Of a DNA stretch of 64,000 nt, positions 31,083 to 38,719 are shown piece by piece. The stretch's first letter is position 1. Each line of letters begins with the position of its first letter. This stretch comes from Myxococcales bacterium. Its GTDB lineage: Bacteria > Myxococcota_A > Bradymonadia > REDH01. The notes below the pieces were generated by a model. That model saw only the letters and a list, made by a program, of their open reading frames with translations, did not search any database and had not been told where the DNA came from. The position numbers and the translations under genes are program-made. Where the stretch lies: NCBI GenBank assembly GCA_020633625.1, contig JACKDJ010000008.1, forward strand, positions 74,038 through 138,037, in the 5' to 3' direction.

Positions 31083-33701
31083 TCACCGCTGCGCCGCCGC
31101 GACGCGCGCGATCGGGACCCGGTACGGCGAGCACGAGACGTAGTCGACGAGCCCGCGCTGCAACCACCGCACGCTGCGCGGCTCGCCGGCGTGCTCGCCG
31201 CAGATGCCGATCGTGATCTCCGGCTTCTGCTTTCGGGCAAGGCGACACGCGAGCTCGATCAATCCGCCGACCCCGTCGACGTCGAGCACCACGAACGGGT
31301 CGTCCTTCACGAGGCCGCGTTCGATGTACGCTGGTAAGAATGTCGCGACGTCATCGCGCGAGAATCCAAAGACCGTCTGAGTGAGATCGTTGGTCCCGAA
31401 GCTCAGAAAGTCCGCGTGGGCCGCGATCGCGTCCGCCGTGGCGCAGGCGCGGGGGAGCTCGATCATGGCACCCACCGGGATCGCCCGAAGACGCTCGCCG
31501 CGCTCTCCGTACTCCCCCGCCACCGCCTCGATCCGAGCCCGGATCGCGACCAGCTCTTCGGCCATCGACACCAACGGCACGAGGATCTGCGGGCGCGGGT
31601 CGAGCCCCTCGGCCCAAAGTGACAGCGCCGCGTCGAAGATCGCCCGCGTCTGCATCTCGTAGATCTCCGGGTGCGAGATCGCGAGCCGGCAGCCGCGGTG
31701 GCCGAGCATCGGGTTCTTCTCGTGCAGGCGCGCGACGAGCCCGCGGATCGCCGCCGGCGGGCGCCCCATGGACCGGCCGAGCGCCTCGATGTCTTCGCGG
31801 CGCTCCGGCAGGAACTCGTGCAGCGGAGGGTCGAGCAGCCGAATCGTGACCGGCAGCCCGTCCATCACCCGAAAGATGCCTTCGAAGTCGCGGCGCTGGA
31901 ACGGGCGGAGGCGCTCGAGCGCGGCCGCGCGCGCGGCCGGGGAGTCCGCCACGATCATCTCGCGCATCACGTGGATGCGGTCGCCGTCGAAGAACATGTG
32001 CTCGGTCCGCGCCAGCCCGATGCCCTCCGCGCCGAACCGGCGACCCCGCTCCGCGTCCTCGACGGTGTCCGCGTTCGCGCAGACACCGACAGTGCGCCGC
32101 TCGTCCGCCCACCTCAGCAGCGTGTCGAGCGCCGGCGACATCGAAGCTTCGACCGTCGCGATCTGCCCCAGGAGCACCGACCCGGTCGAGCCGTCGAGCG
32201 TGATCGCGTCGCCGGCCGCGAGGCGAACGCCGCCGATGGTCACGGTCTGGCCGCGCAGGTCGATCTCGAGGTCGCCGCAGCCGGCGACGCACGTCTTCCC
32301 CATCTGGCGCGCGACGACGGCCGCGTGGCTCGTGATCCCGCCGCGCGCGGTGAGCACGCCCCGCGCCGCGATCATGCCGCGGATGTCGTCCGGCGTGGTC
32401 TCGTGGCGAACGAGGATGACGCTGCGGCCGGCCTCGTGCGCCGCTTCGGCGTCGGCGGCCGTCAGCACGATCGCCCCCGTCACGGCGCCAGGACTCGCCG
32501 CCAGACCCTTCGCGAGGAGGGTCCGCGGCGCGCTCGGGTCCAGCGACGGGTGGAGCAGCGCGTCGAGGCTGCGCGGGCGAATGCGCGCCAGCGCCTGCTC
32601 CGCCGTGAGAACACCGGCGTCGACGAGCTCGACCGTCGCTCGAACCGTGCCTGCGGGTGACAACGTCGCTTCGCGACAGCCGAGCAGCCAGAGAGCGCCG
32701 CGCTCGACGCCGAACTGCACCTCCTGCGCGGCGCCGAAGTGCCCCTCGAGGACGCCGCCCAGCGCTCCTAGCTGCTGCCACACGCCGGGCATCAGCTCCT
32801 GCAGGCTCGTCTCTGCCAGCCCAATCCCGGAGATCGGCTGCGGCGTCGTCGGCGGCTCGCCGCCGCGACGCCCGCGGACGAACTCACCGCACCGCTGCGG
32901 GGCACCGGTCACGGGGTCGCGCGTACTCATCGTGCCGCTCACAGAGTCGGCACCAAACTCTGATTGGATCCACACGTGGACGACAGCGGCCGGAGCCCCG
33001 ATATGCTCCGTTCCGCTGGCCGCGCGCAACGCGAGACCTTCTGGTCCGCGCCACGCTCGGGCCGTGGCCCGGAGCGCTGCCTCGATCTGGGCGACGGGAG
33101 TCGCAGGGATCGGGTGACCCGTGTGCTCCAAGTACAGCCGCTCGTAGCGCGCCGCAAGCGAGTCGAGTTGCTCTGCGTTGAGCTGGTGGTCGTGGCGAAC
33201 GCCGGCGGCGCTCTTCTCGGCGTACAGCTCCTCTTCGAAGTAGTACGGGTCGATGCCTCCGACCGCGGAACCAAACATCTGCGTGAACCGACACCGTAGC
33301 TCGGCGGCCGCGCGGCGGTCACCGAGTCGAGCGCCGAGCGCGGTTGCCGCGGCCTCGTCGAGCCCGATCCCGAGGATCGGCTCGAGCAAGCCGCGTGCGG
33401 CCACCGGCGGGCTCGGGCGAAACACGAGCAGGGGCGGCGCGCCGTCGGTCGATGCGTCGCGTAGCAGCGCAGAGACCGCTTCGTCGAGAGCGGCGCCGTC
33501 GACTCCGCCGGAGCCACTCCCGTGCGCCGCGGTCACGACGAAGCCGCGCGGGACGGGCAGCCCGAGACCGGATAACGCGCTGAGCTCCGCCCCCGGATGC
33601 CCGGCCAAGTCTACGCCGAGCGACTCGCCCTGCGCATCACCCCCTCGCAGCTCGACGACGCGAGCTGCTGTGGGGGCTTGCGTGGGCGAGTGGGCGCTCA
33701 T
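31083..33701 (-). CDS. pyruvate phosphate dikinase-like protein with a degenerate ATP-binding domain
   Basis: 872 residues, the usual PPDK length. The second half is well conserved. The swivelling phosphohistidine domain has GGITSHAAVVARQMGKTCVAG with His459. The PEP/pyruvate barrel has GLARTEHMFF, GHRGCRLAISHPEIYEMQ, DFLSFGTNDLTQTVFGFSRDD and the catalytic GICGEHAGEP. In the N-terminal ATP-grasp domain the expected GGKG reads GHPG (34-37), the EDVVAG stretch is gone, and the Glu and Gln that bind nucleotide (E323/Q335 in the classic enzyme) read Gln329 and Gly. Arg95 is kept. It may handle only the PEP-His half-reaction, or bind another donor. The start at 33701 overlaps the glyS stop (ATGA). 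Confidence 0.82.
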   Translation of the reverse strand: MSAHSPTQAPTAARVVELRGGDAQGESLGVDLAGHPGAELSALSGLGLPVPRGFVVTAAHGSGSGGVDGAALDEAVSALLRDASTDGAPPLLVFRPSPPVAARGLLEPILGIGLDEAAATALGARLGDRRAAAELRCRFTQMFGSAVGGIDPYYFEEELYAEKSAAGVRHDHQLNAEQLDSLAARYERLYLEHTGHPIPATPVAQIEAALRATARAWRGPEGLALRAASGTEHIGAPAAVVHVWIQSEFGADSVSGTMSTRDPVTGAPQRCGEFVRGRRGGEPPTTPQPISGIGLAETSLQELMPGVWQQLGALGGVLEGHFGAAQEVQFGVERGALWLLGCREATLSPAGTVRATVELVDAGVLTAEQALARIRPRSLDALLHPSLDPSAPRTLLAKGLAASPGAVTGAIVLTAADAEAAHEAGRSVILVRHETTPDDIRGMIAARGVLTARGGITSHAAVVARQMGKTCVAGCGDLEIDLRGQTVTIGGVRLAAGDAITLDGSTGSVLLGQIATVEASMSPALDTLLRWADERRTVGVCANADTVEDAERGRRFGAEGIGLARTEHMFFDGDRIHVMREMIVADSPAARAAALERLRPFQRRDFEGIFRVMDGLPVTIRLLDPPLHEFLPERREDIEALGRSMGRPPAAIRGLVARLHEKNPMLGHRGCRLAISHPEIYEMQTRAIFDAALSLWAEGLDPRPQILVPLVSMAEELVAIRARIEAVAGEYGERGERLRAIPVGAMIELPRACATADAIAAHADFLSFGTNDLTQTVFGFSRDDVATFLPAYIERGLVKDDPFVVLDVDGVGGLIELACRLARKQKPEITIGICGEHAGEPRSVRWLQRGLVDYVSCSPYRVPIARVAAAQR

Positions 33702-35806
33702 CCCTCGCGAGCCGCGCGGCTCTCTGTTTGCACGCGCGAGAGGTCGGCGAACTGGAAGAAGAGCGCGCGCACGCCAGACAGGAGCCGCAGCCGGTTGTCG
33801 CGGACGGTCGGGTCTTCAGCGTTGACCAAGACGCCGTCGAAGAACCGGTCGATGCTCGGCTTCATCGCGATGAGCGTAGCGGCCACCGCCTCGAACCGGC
33901 GGGCGGCCACCGCGGCGGACACCTCGGGAGCCGCCGCAGCCACGGCCGCCGCGAGCTCACGCTCGGCGTCGTGCTCGAACATGGCGGCGCTGGGCCCGAC
34001 CGCGAGCGTCTCTGCCGAGACGCCCTCGTCGGAGGCCTTGCGCAGGATGTTTACCGTGCGCTTGAACGCGGCGGCCAGCGGCTCGAAGTCTGCGTTCTGC
34101 CGCATGCGGTCGAGCGTCTGCGCGCGGGCGGCCGCCGACGCGAGGTCGGCGCCGACCGACTGTGCGACCGCGTCGGCGATGTCCGTCGCCGACTCGGCCG
34201 CGAGCAATGCGCGGAGCCGCGCGACGACGAACTCCACACACTGGGCCGTGATCGCCGCAGCGTCGATGCCTGCCACCGGCTGCAGCGCGACGGCGGCCGC
34301 GAAGGCGCTCGGCAGGTCGAGCTGAACGTCTCGAACCATACACGTTCGCAGCAGCCCGATCGCCGCGCGCCGCAGCGCATACGGGTCTGCGCTGCCGCTG
34401 GGGACCAGGCCGAGCGCGAAGCAGCCGGCGATGGCGTCGAGCTTGTCGGCGAGTGACAGGATGACGCCCGCCGGGCTCGTGGGCGGAGCGTCGCTCGCGC
34501 CGCGCGGGCTGTAGTGCTCCTCGATCGCCGCGGCGACGCCCTCCGGTTCCCCGGCGAGGAGCGCGTAGTAGCGACCCATCGTCCCCTGCAGCGTGGGGAA
34601 CTCGTAGACCATGCCCGTCGTCAGATCGGCCTTGCAGAGCGTCGCCGCGCGCTTGGCCGTCGCCGCGTCCGCGCTCGAGAGCCGTCCGGCCGCGAGCGTC
34701 GTGACCTGCGCCTCGATCCGTGCGGCGCGGTCGCGCAGCGAGCCGAGCCCGTCGATGTAGCGGATCGACTCGAGGCGAGGCAGCCGCTCCTCGAGTGTGT
34801 GCTTGCGGTCCTCGCGATAGAAGAACTTCGCGTCTTCGAGACGCGCGAGGAGCACGCGCAGGTTTCCGCGCACGACCACGTCGGGGTCGGGCACGACCAT
34901 ATTGCTGACGAACACGAAGAGGTTCGTCAGACGCCCGGCCGCGTCCTCGCTCGCAAAGTAGCGCTGGTGGCTCCGCATCGAGGTGATCAGGACCTCGCGC
35001 GGGACCTCGAGCAGCTCTTCGGGGAAGCGCCCAACCAGCGCAACCGGCCACTCGACGAGATGCTTCACCTCGTCGGCGAGCTCGGAGTCCTCGATCAAGT
35101 TCGCGCCGGCCGAAGCGGCCGCGGCGGCGACCTCGCGCAAGACGGTCGCCTTGCGCTCCTCGACGTCGACGACGACCTTCGCCGCGCGCAGCGCGGCCTC
35201 GTAGTCGTCGGGCGACGCCAGCGTGACGGCGCCGGGCGCGAGGAACCGATGGCCGCGCGACTCGCGTCCGGCCGTGACGCCCGCAAACGACATCGGCAGC
35301 ACCTGCTCCCCCAGCAGCGCCACGATCCAGTGGACCGGGCGAGCAAACGACACGGTCTCCCAACCCCAGCGCATCGACCGCTTCCACGGGATCGAATCGA
35401 ACGCCGCGTTGAGCGCCGCGCCGAGCACGTCTGCCGCGCTCGCACCCTCGTGGCGCACGGTCGCCGCTACGTAGTCGCCCTTCGGCGTCGAGACGCGAAA
35501 GAGCGCCGACGGGTCGAGGCCCTTGCCGCGCGCGAAGCCGATCGCGGCCTTCGTAGGGTTCCCCGCGTCGTCGAACGCGACCTTTGCGGCCGGCCCGGTG
35601 ACGGTCTCCTCGATGGTCTCGGCGATCGCGGCGACGTCGCTGACGCGGAGCGCGAGCCGTCGCGGCGTCGCGAAGCCCTGGACCGGGCCGATCGGGAGGC
35701 GCGCCGCGGCGGCGGCCCGTTCGACGTGGGCGACCAGTGCGGCGAGCGCGCCGTCGATCTCGCCCGGGGGAAGCTCTTCGGTGCCAATCTCGAACAGCAG
35801 CTTCAC
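33698..35806 (-). CDS. glyS: glycyl-tRNA synthetase beta subunit
   Basis: 702 residues with a GTG start at 35806 overlapping the glyQ stop (GTGA). The family N-terminus KLLFEIGTEELPPGEI is clear, with SFARPVHWIVALLG, GHRFLAPG, VLITSMRSHQRYF and the later DKLDAIAGCFALGLVPSGSADPYALRR. The C-terminal anticodon-binding region (NILRKASDEG, FFDGVLVNAEDPTVRDNRLRLL) is complete. It binds tRNA-Gly and works as an alpha2-beta2 enzyme with GlyQ. Confidence 0.97.
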   Translation of the reverse strand: MKLLFEIGTEELPPGEIDGALAALVAHVERAAAAARLPIGPVQGFATPRRLALRVSDVAAIAETIEETVTGPAAKVAFDDAGNPTKAAIGFARGKGLDPSALFRVSTPKGDYVAATVRHEGASAADVLGAALNAAFDSIPWKRSMRWGWETVSFARPVHWIVALLGEQVLPMSFAGVTAGRESRGHRFLAPGAVTLASPDDYEAALRAAKVVVDVEERKATVLREVAAAAASAGANLIEDSELADEVKHLVEWPVALVGRFPEELLEVPREVLITSMRSHQRYFASEDAAGRLTNLFVFVSNMVVPDPDVVVRGNLRVLLARLEDAKFFYREDRKHTLEERLPRLESIRYIDGLGSLRDRAARIEAQVTTLAAGRLSSADAATAKRAATLCKADLTTGMVYEFPTLQGTMGRYYALLAGEPEGVAAAIEEHYSPRGASDAPPTSPAGVILSLADKLDAIAGCFALGLVPSGSADPYALRRAAIGLLRTCMVRDVQLDLPSAFAAAVALQPVAGIDAAAITAQCVEFVVARLRALLAAESATDIADAVAQSVGADLASAAARAQTLDRMRQNADFEPLAAAFKRTVNILRKASDEGVSAETLAVGPSAAMFEHDAERELAAAVAAAAPEVSAAVAARRFEAVAATLIAMKPSIDRFFDGVLVNAEDPTVRDNRLRLLSGVRALFFQFADLSRVQTESRAAREG

Positions 35807-36729
35807 GCGGCACCTCCGTCGTTGTCTGCGGGGGCGGCGACGAAGCGGGCGCGGAGGGCCTCGTCACGCAGCATCGGGTAGCCGAGCGCCGCCCGCTTCG
35901 CGACGTAGGCTTCGGCGGCAGACTTGGCCATTCGGCGAACGCGAAGGATGAACTTCTGCCGCTCCGTCACCGAGATTGCGCCGCGCGCGTCGAGGACGTT
36001 GAACGCGTGCGAGCACTTCATGCAGAAGTCGTAGCCCGGCAGGATCAGCCCCTCGCCGAGCAGGCGGAGCCCCTCGGCCTCGTACTCGTCGAAGTGGCGG
36101 AAGAGCAGGGCGGTGTCGGCCTGGTCGAAGTTGTAGTGGCTGAACTCGACCTCGCCCTGCAGGTGCACGTCGGCGTACGAGACGCCCTTCGTCCACTGCA
36201 GGTCGACGAAGGTCTCGACGTCTTGCAGGTACATGCAGATGCGCTCGAGACCGTAGGTGATCTCGGCTGGGATCGGAGCGAGCGCGACGCCGCCGACCTG
36301 CTGAAAGTAGGTGAACTGGGTGATCTCCATCCCGTCCATCCAGACCTCCCAGCCGAGGCCCCAGGCACCCTGAGAGGGGGCCTCCCAGTTGTCCTCGACA
36401 AACCGGATGTCGTGGCGCATCGGGTCGATGCCGACGGCGGCGAGCGAGCCGAGGTACAGGTCGAGGACGTCCTTCGGACTCGGCTTCAGCAGCACCTGGA
36501 ACTGGTAGTAAGCCCCCCAGCGGTTCGGGTTCTCCCCATAGCGTCCGTCGGCCGGCCGTCGGCACGGCTCGACGTACGCGACGCTGAACGGCTCAGGGCC
36601 GAGCGCGCGGAGAAAGGTCGCAGGGTTGAAGGTCCCAGCGCCCTTCTCGATGTCGTAGGGCTGCTGAAGGACGCAGCCGTTGCGAGCCCAGTAGCCCTGC
36701 AGAGTGAGGATGAGGTCCTGGAAGTACAT
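35803..36729 (-). CDS. glyQ: glycyl-tRNA synthetase alpha subunit
   Basis: 308 residues. It is the catalytic class II subunit that activates glycine. Diagnostic stretches are MYFQDLILTLQGYWA, CVLQQPYDIEKGAGTFNPAT, YVEPCRRPADGRYGENPNR and EVWMDGMEITQFTYFQQVGG. It is normal length apart from a short Ala/Asp-rich end. It heads a minus-strand cluster that runs through glyS and the PPDK-like gene into the three lipoproteins with overlapping codons. Its leader is made of the GTAG-type repeat array at 36843-37046. Confidence 0.97.
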   Translation of the reverse strand: MYFQDLILTLQGYWARNGCVLQQPYDIEKGAGTFNPATFLRALGPEPFSVAYVEPCRRPADGRYGENPNRWGAYYQFQVLLKPSPKDVLDLYLGSLAAVGIDPMRHDIRFVEDNWEAPSQGAWGLGWEVWMDGMEITQFTYFQQVGGVALAPIPAEITYGLERICMYLQDVETFVDLQWTKGVSYADVHLQGEVEFSHYNFDQADTALLFRHFDEYEAEGLRLLGEGLILPGYDFCMKCSHAFNVLDARGAISVTERQKFILRVRRMAKSAAEAYVAKRAALGYPMLRDEALRARFVAAPADNDGGAA

Positions 36730-36842
36730 CGCCAGCGGGGGGGGAGAGCGGGGCCGTCGCCGCTACCACCGGGCCGCGCGCAGGTCAACGCGCCGCGTCG
36801 GACGGCCGCCGGGGCCCCGCCCCAGCCCCCGCCGGGGCCCCG

Positions 36843-37046
36843 CCCGAGGGAAGTTCGGGGCGGCCCGCCCGAGGGTAGTTTCCCCGCCCGCGCCGGGGCC
36901 CCGCCCGAGGGTAGTTCGGGGCGGCCCGCCTTCGGGGCGGCCCGCCCGAGGGTAGTTTCCGGGCGGCCCGCCCGAGGGAAGTTCCGGGCGGCCCGCCCGA
37001 GGGTAGTTTCCGAGGGTAGTTCCGGGCGGCCCGCCCGAGGGTAGTT
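36843..37046. repeat. left REP-like array with GTAG motif and small palindromes
   Basis: Seven full copies of CCCGAGGG[T/A]AGTT start at 36843, 36868, 36904, 36945, 36971, 36996 and 37034, with a partial copy at 37011. Spacing is often 25-26 bases. Six of the eight carry GTAG, the other two GAAG. Five bases (TTTCC) after several GTAGs lies GGGCGGCCCGCCC, a palindrome of six pairs around one base, for example at 36961-36973, 36986-36998 and 37024-37036. GTAG plus an adjacent hairpin is the layout of REP elements mobilised by RAYT transposases. The array is both upstream of the transposase gene and in the leader of glyQ on the other strand. Copies flanking the gene on the other side are in inverted orientation. 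Confidence 0.8.
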
Positions 37047-37337
37047 TCCAGACGACCCGGGGGCCTCGACGTGAATCGCGTCGGCCCGCACGTACACGCA
37101 GGGTACCTGCCCGAGGGCAATGCCGTGACACCCGCCCGGGGTACACCCACCCGCGGGCGATGCCGTGCCACCCGATGCCGTGACAGCTGCCCGAGGGCAA
37201 CGTCGCCGACGCCCCCCTCGGGGTACTCGATGCGCGGGCCCCCCGTTCCTACTCACCCGGCGCCAGTTTCGTCGCTCGCCCACGCACCGCTCGCGCCTCC
37301 ATGTCGAAGACGCGCCACCCGATGCTGGAGGCGCTCG
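37047..37337. other. intergenic remainder before the transposase gene
   Basis: This holds the second repeat family (37108-37199) and variants of a GGGGTAC motif (near 37101, 37138 and 37222). No coding potential is convincing. A frame is open through it in phase with the transposase (from 37071), but the product is Pro/Arg/Gly-rich repeat translation. A promoter for the transposase must lie here; no clear -35/-10 was found. Confidence 0.4.
37108..37199. repeat. second repeat family: TGCCCGAGGGCA palindrome and ATGCCGTGACA
   Basis: TGCCCGAGGGCA, a near-perfect palindrome (TGCCC-GA-GGGCA), occurs at 37108-37119 and 37188-37199. Between them ATGCCGTG(A/C)CA occurs three times, near 37120, 37160 and 37175. 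The palindrome shares the CCCGAGGG core with the neighbouring GTAG-type array, so the two families may be related. Confidence 0.6.
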
Positions 37338-38237
37338 ATGACACCCCCGCGACAGATCCTCCCGAACACGAACTTCGAAGTCTGCACGCGCACGTTCGCG
37401 CGAACATTCCGGCTGCTGCCGACTCCCACGATCAAGAACGCGATCCTGTACATCGTCGGAGTCGCCGCCCAGCGGTACAACATTGCGCTCTACGCGATGG
37501 TTGCGATGACCACGCACTACCACCTCGCGGGGCGCGATCGCGACGGTCGACTCCCGGAGTTCATCCAGTACGTGAACTCACTGCTGGCGCGCGCGCTGAA
37601 CGCTGAGCAAGGTCTGGACGACAAGTTCTGGTCGGGCGACGGGTATCACCTGCTGCGCCCGGAGTCGGCGGACGACCTGCTGCGGCGCCTCATCTACATC
37701 ACCGCCAATCCGGTCGCCGCCGACCTGGTGAATCGAGCGACCGACTACCCAGGCCTGCTCACTCGGCCCCGCGACATCGGCACCAACATCATCGCGAAGC
37801 GGCCGGACTTCTTCTTTCGCGACGGCGGGACCATGCAGGAGTCCGTCGAGCTCTGCTTCGAGGTCCCGCCCGAGTTTGCGCACCTCGGTCGCGACGAGTA
37901 TGTCGCGCTCCTGGAGGCGAACCTGCGCGCAAAGGAACAGGAACTCCGCGCCGAGCGAAAGGCGGAGGACCGTACTGTGATGGGCGCCGACCGTTGCCGG
38001 CAGGCGGCGCTCGGTCGCCACATCACGAAGTTTGAACAGTGGTTCCGACTGCGTCCCACGATCGCGGCGCGCGTAAAGCGCGAGCGCATCGCCGCGATCC
38101 GTGCGCTGCAGGCGTTTCGAGAGAGCTACTACGTCGCGCTCAAGGCTTGGCGCGATGGGCTGGACGCCCTGTTTCCGGTGGGCACATGGTGGCTTCCTCG
38201 GTTTGCCGGCGCGGCCGTCGGCGCAGCCGTCGGCTGA
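37338..38237 (+). CDS. Y1/HUH transposase of the RAYT (REP-associated) type
   Basis: 299 residues from the ATG at 37338. The Y1-transposase layout is readable. An N-terminal strand region (RQILPNTNFEVCTRTF) is followed by the metal-binding HUH motif as HYH in VAMTTHYHLAGRD. A helix, FIQYVNSLLARALNAEQG, carries the likely catalytic Tyr. The RAYT-like block FWSGDGYHLLRPES...RLIYITANPVAADLV comes next. The C-terminal half is basic and helical (RVKRERIAAIRALQAFRESY) and ends FPVGTWWLPRFA. Such single-strand transposases cut REP hairpins near GTAG. The gene sits between two inverted REP-like arrays. It appears intact, with codon use and GC like its neighbours, which argues for long residence. Confidence 0.78.
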   Translation: MTPPRQILPNTNFEVCTRTFARTFRLLPTPTIKNAILYIVGVAAQRYNIALYAMVAMTTHYHLAGRDRDGRLPEFIQYVNSLLARALNAEQGLDDKFWSGDGYHLLRPESADDLLRRLIYITANPVAADLVNRATDYPGLLTRPRDIGTNIIAKRPDFFFRDGGTMQESVELCFEVPPEFAHLGRDEYVALLEANLRAKEQELRAERKAEDRTVMGADRCRQAALGRHITKFEQWFRLRPTIAARVKRERIAAIRALQAFRESYYVALKAWRDGLDALFPVGTWWLPRFAGAAVGAAVG

Positions 38238-38454
38238 CCGCCGCTGCCTCGAGTCCGAATCTCCGGAGGGCTCCGCGGCGCCGTAGGGCGCGGCGGATTC
38301 GTGCGCGTGCGGCCGCGCTTCAGGCTGTGACGGACAGCGCCTCACGCGCTGCGGCAGCTCGTCCTCGCGTCCCAGTGCCCCGCCCGCGCCCCGAACGCGC
38401 AATTCGGAGGGGAAGCGCAGGCCACACCGCTCGCAGGGTTGGTCACTCCGCCGC
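38238..38454. other. intergenic region after the transposase gene
   Basis: This contains the hairpin at 38256-38301 and otherwise GC-rich DNA with no recognised gene or repeat. A frame runs through it into ileS, but the translation is Arg/Ala-rich and does not match the IleS N-terminus. Confidence 0.4.
38256..38301. other. imperfect hairpin just after the transposase gene
   Basis: CGAATC at 38256-38261 pairs with GATTCG at 38296-38301. Between them lie CCGCGGCGCC, then GTAG, then GGCGCGGCGG, giving an interrupted GC stem with GTAG in its loop. It starts 19 bases after the stop. It may be a terminator without a T-run, or a transposase end. Confidence 0.35.
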
Positions 38455-38592
38455 ACTACCCTCGGGCGGGCTGTGGGGCCCGGGCGGGCTGTGGGGCCCG
38501 TCGGTCGGGCGCACTACCCTCGGGCGGGCGGGCGCTCCCCTCGGGCGGGCGACGGGGCGGGCGACGGGACTTGGGCGCTACCCCCGGGCGGG
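38455..38592. repeat. right REP-like array, inverted relative to the left array
   Basis: ACTACCCTCGGGCGGG occurs exactly at 38455-38470 and 38513-38528. Variants lie at about 38536-38549 (CTCCCCTCGGGCGGG) and 38577-38592 (GCTACCCCCGGGCGGG). This is the reverse complement of the left-array core CCCGCCCGAGGGTAGT, so GTAG is on the minus strand. GGGCGGGCGGTC-type tracts follow to about 38630. The array forms the leader of ileS. Confidence 0.78.
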
Positions 38593-38719
38593 CGGGCGGT
38601 CGGGCGGGCGGTCGGGCGGGCGACGCGAAACCTATCACCCCACCGCAGTTGCCCTCCCGCGCGCAGGTGGTAGATGGTGCGCTACCGCGGACCCTGCCGC
38701 GGCGCACCGAGTGAGCTGG

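Noticed and set aside
36843..37046. CRISPR array
   Set aside because: Units are about 25 bases with almost no unique spacer between copies, spacing is irregular, and no cas genes are present.
36730..37050. T-box riboswitch before glyQ
   Set aside because: No stem I, specifier loop or conserved T-box sequence is visible, and the array is short GC repeats present also before ileS in equivalent sense.
37071..37337. Longer N-terminus for the transposase from 37071
   Set aside because: The extension is Pro/Arg/Gly-rich translation of repeat DNA and does not match the transposase family.
38039..38719. IleS N-terminal extension of about 227 residues
   Set aside because: It overlaps the transposase gene and the right repeat array in another frame; the IleS family start is at 38720.
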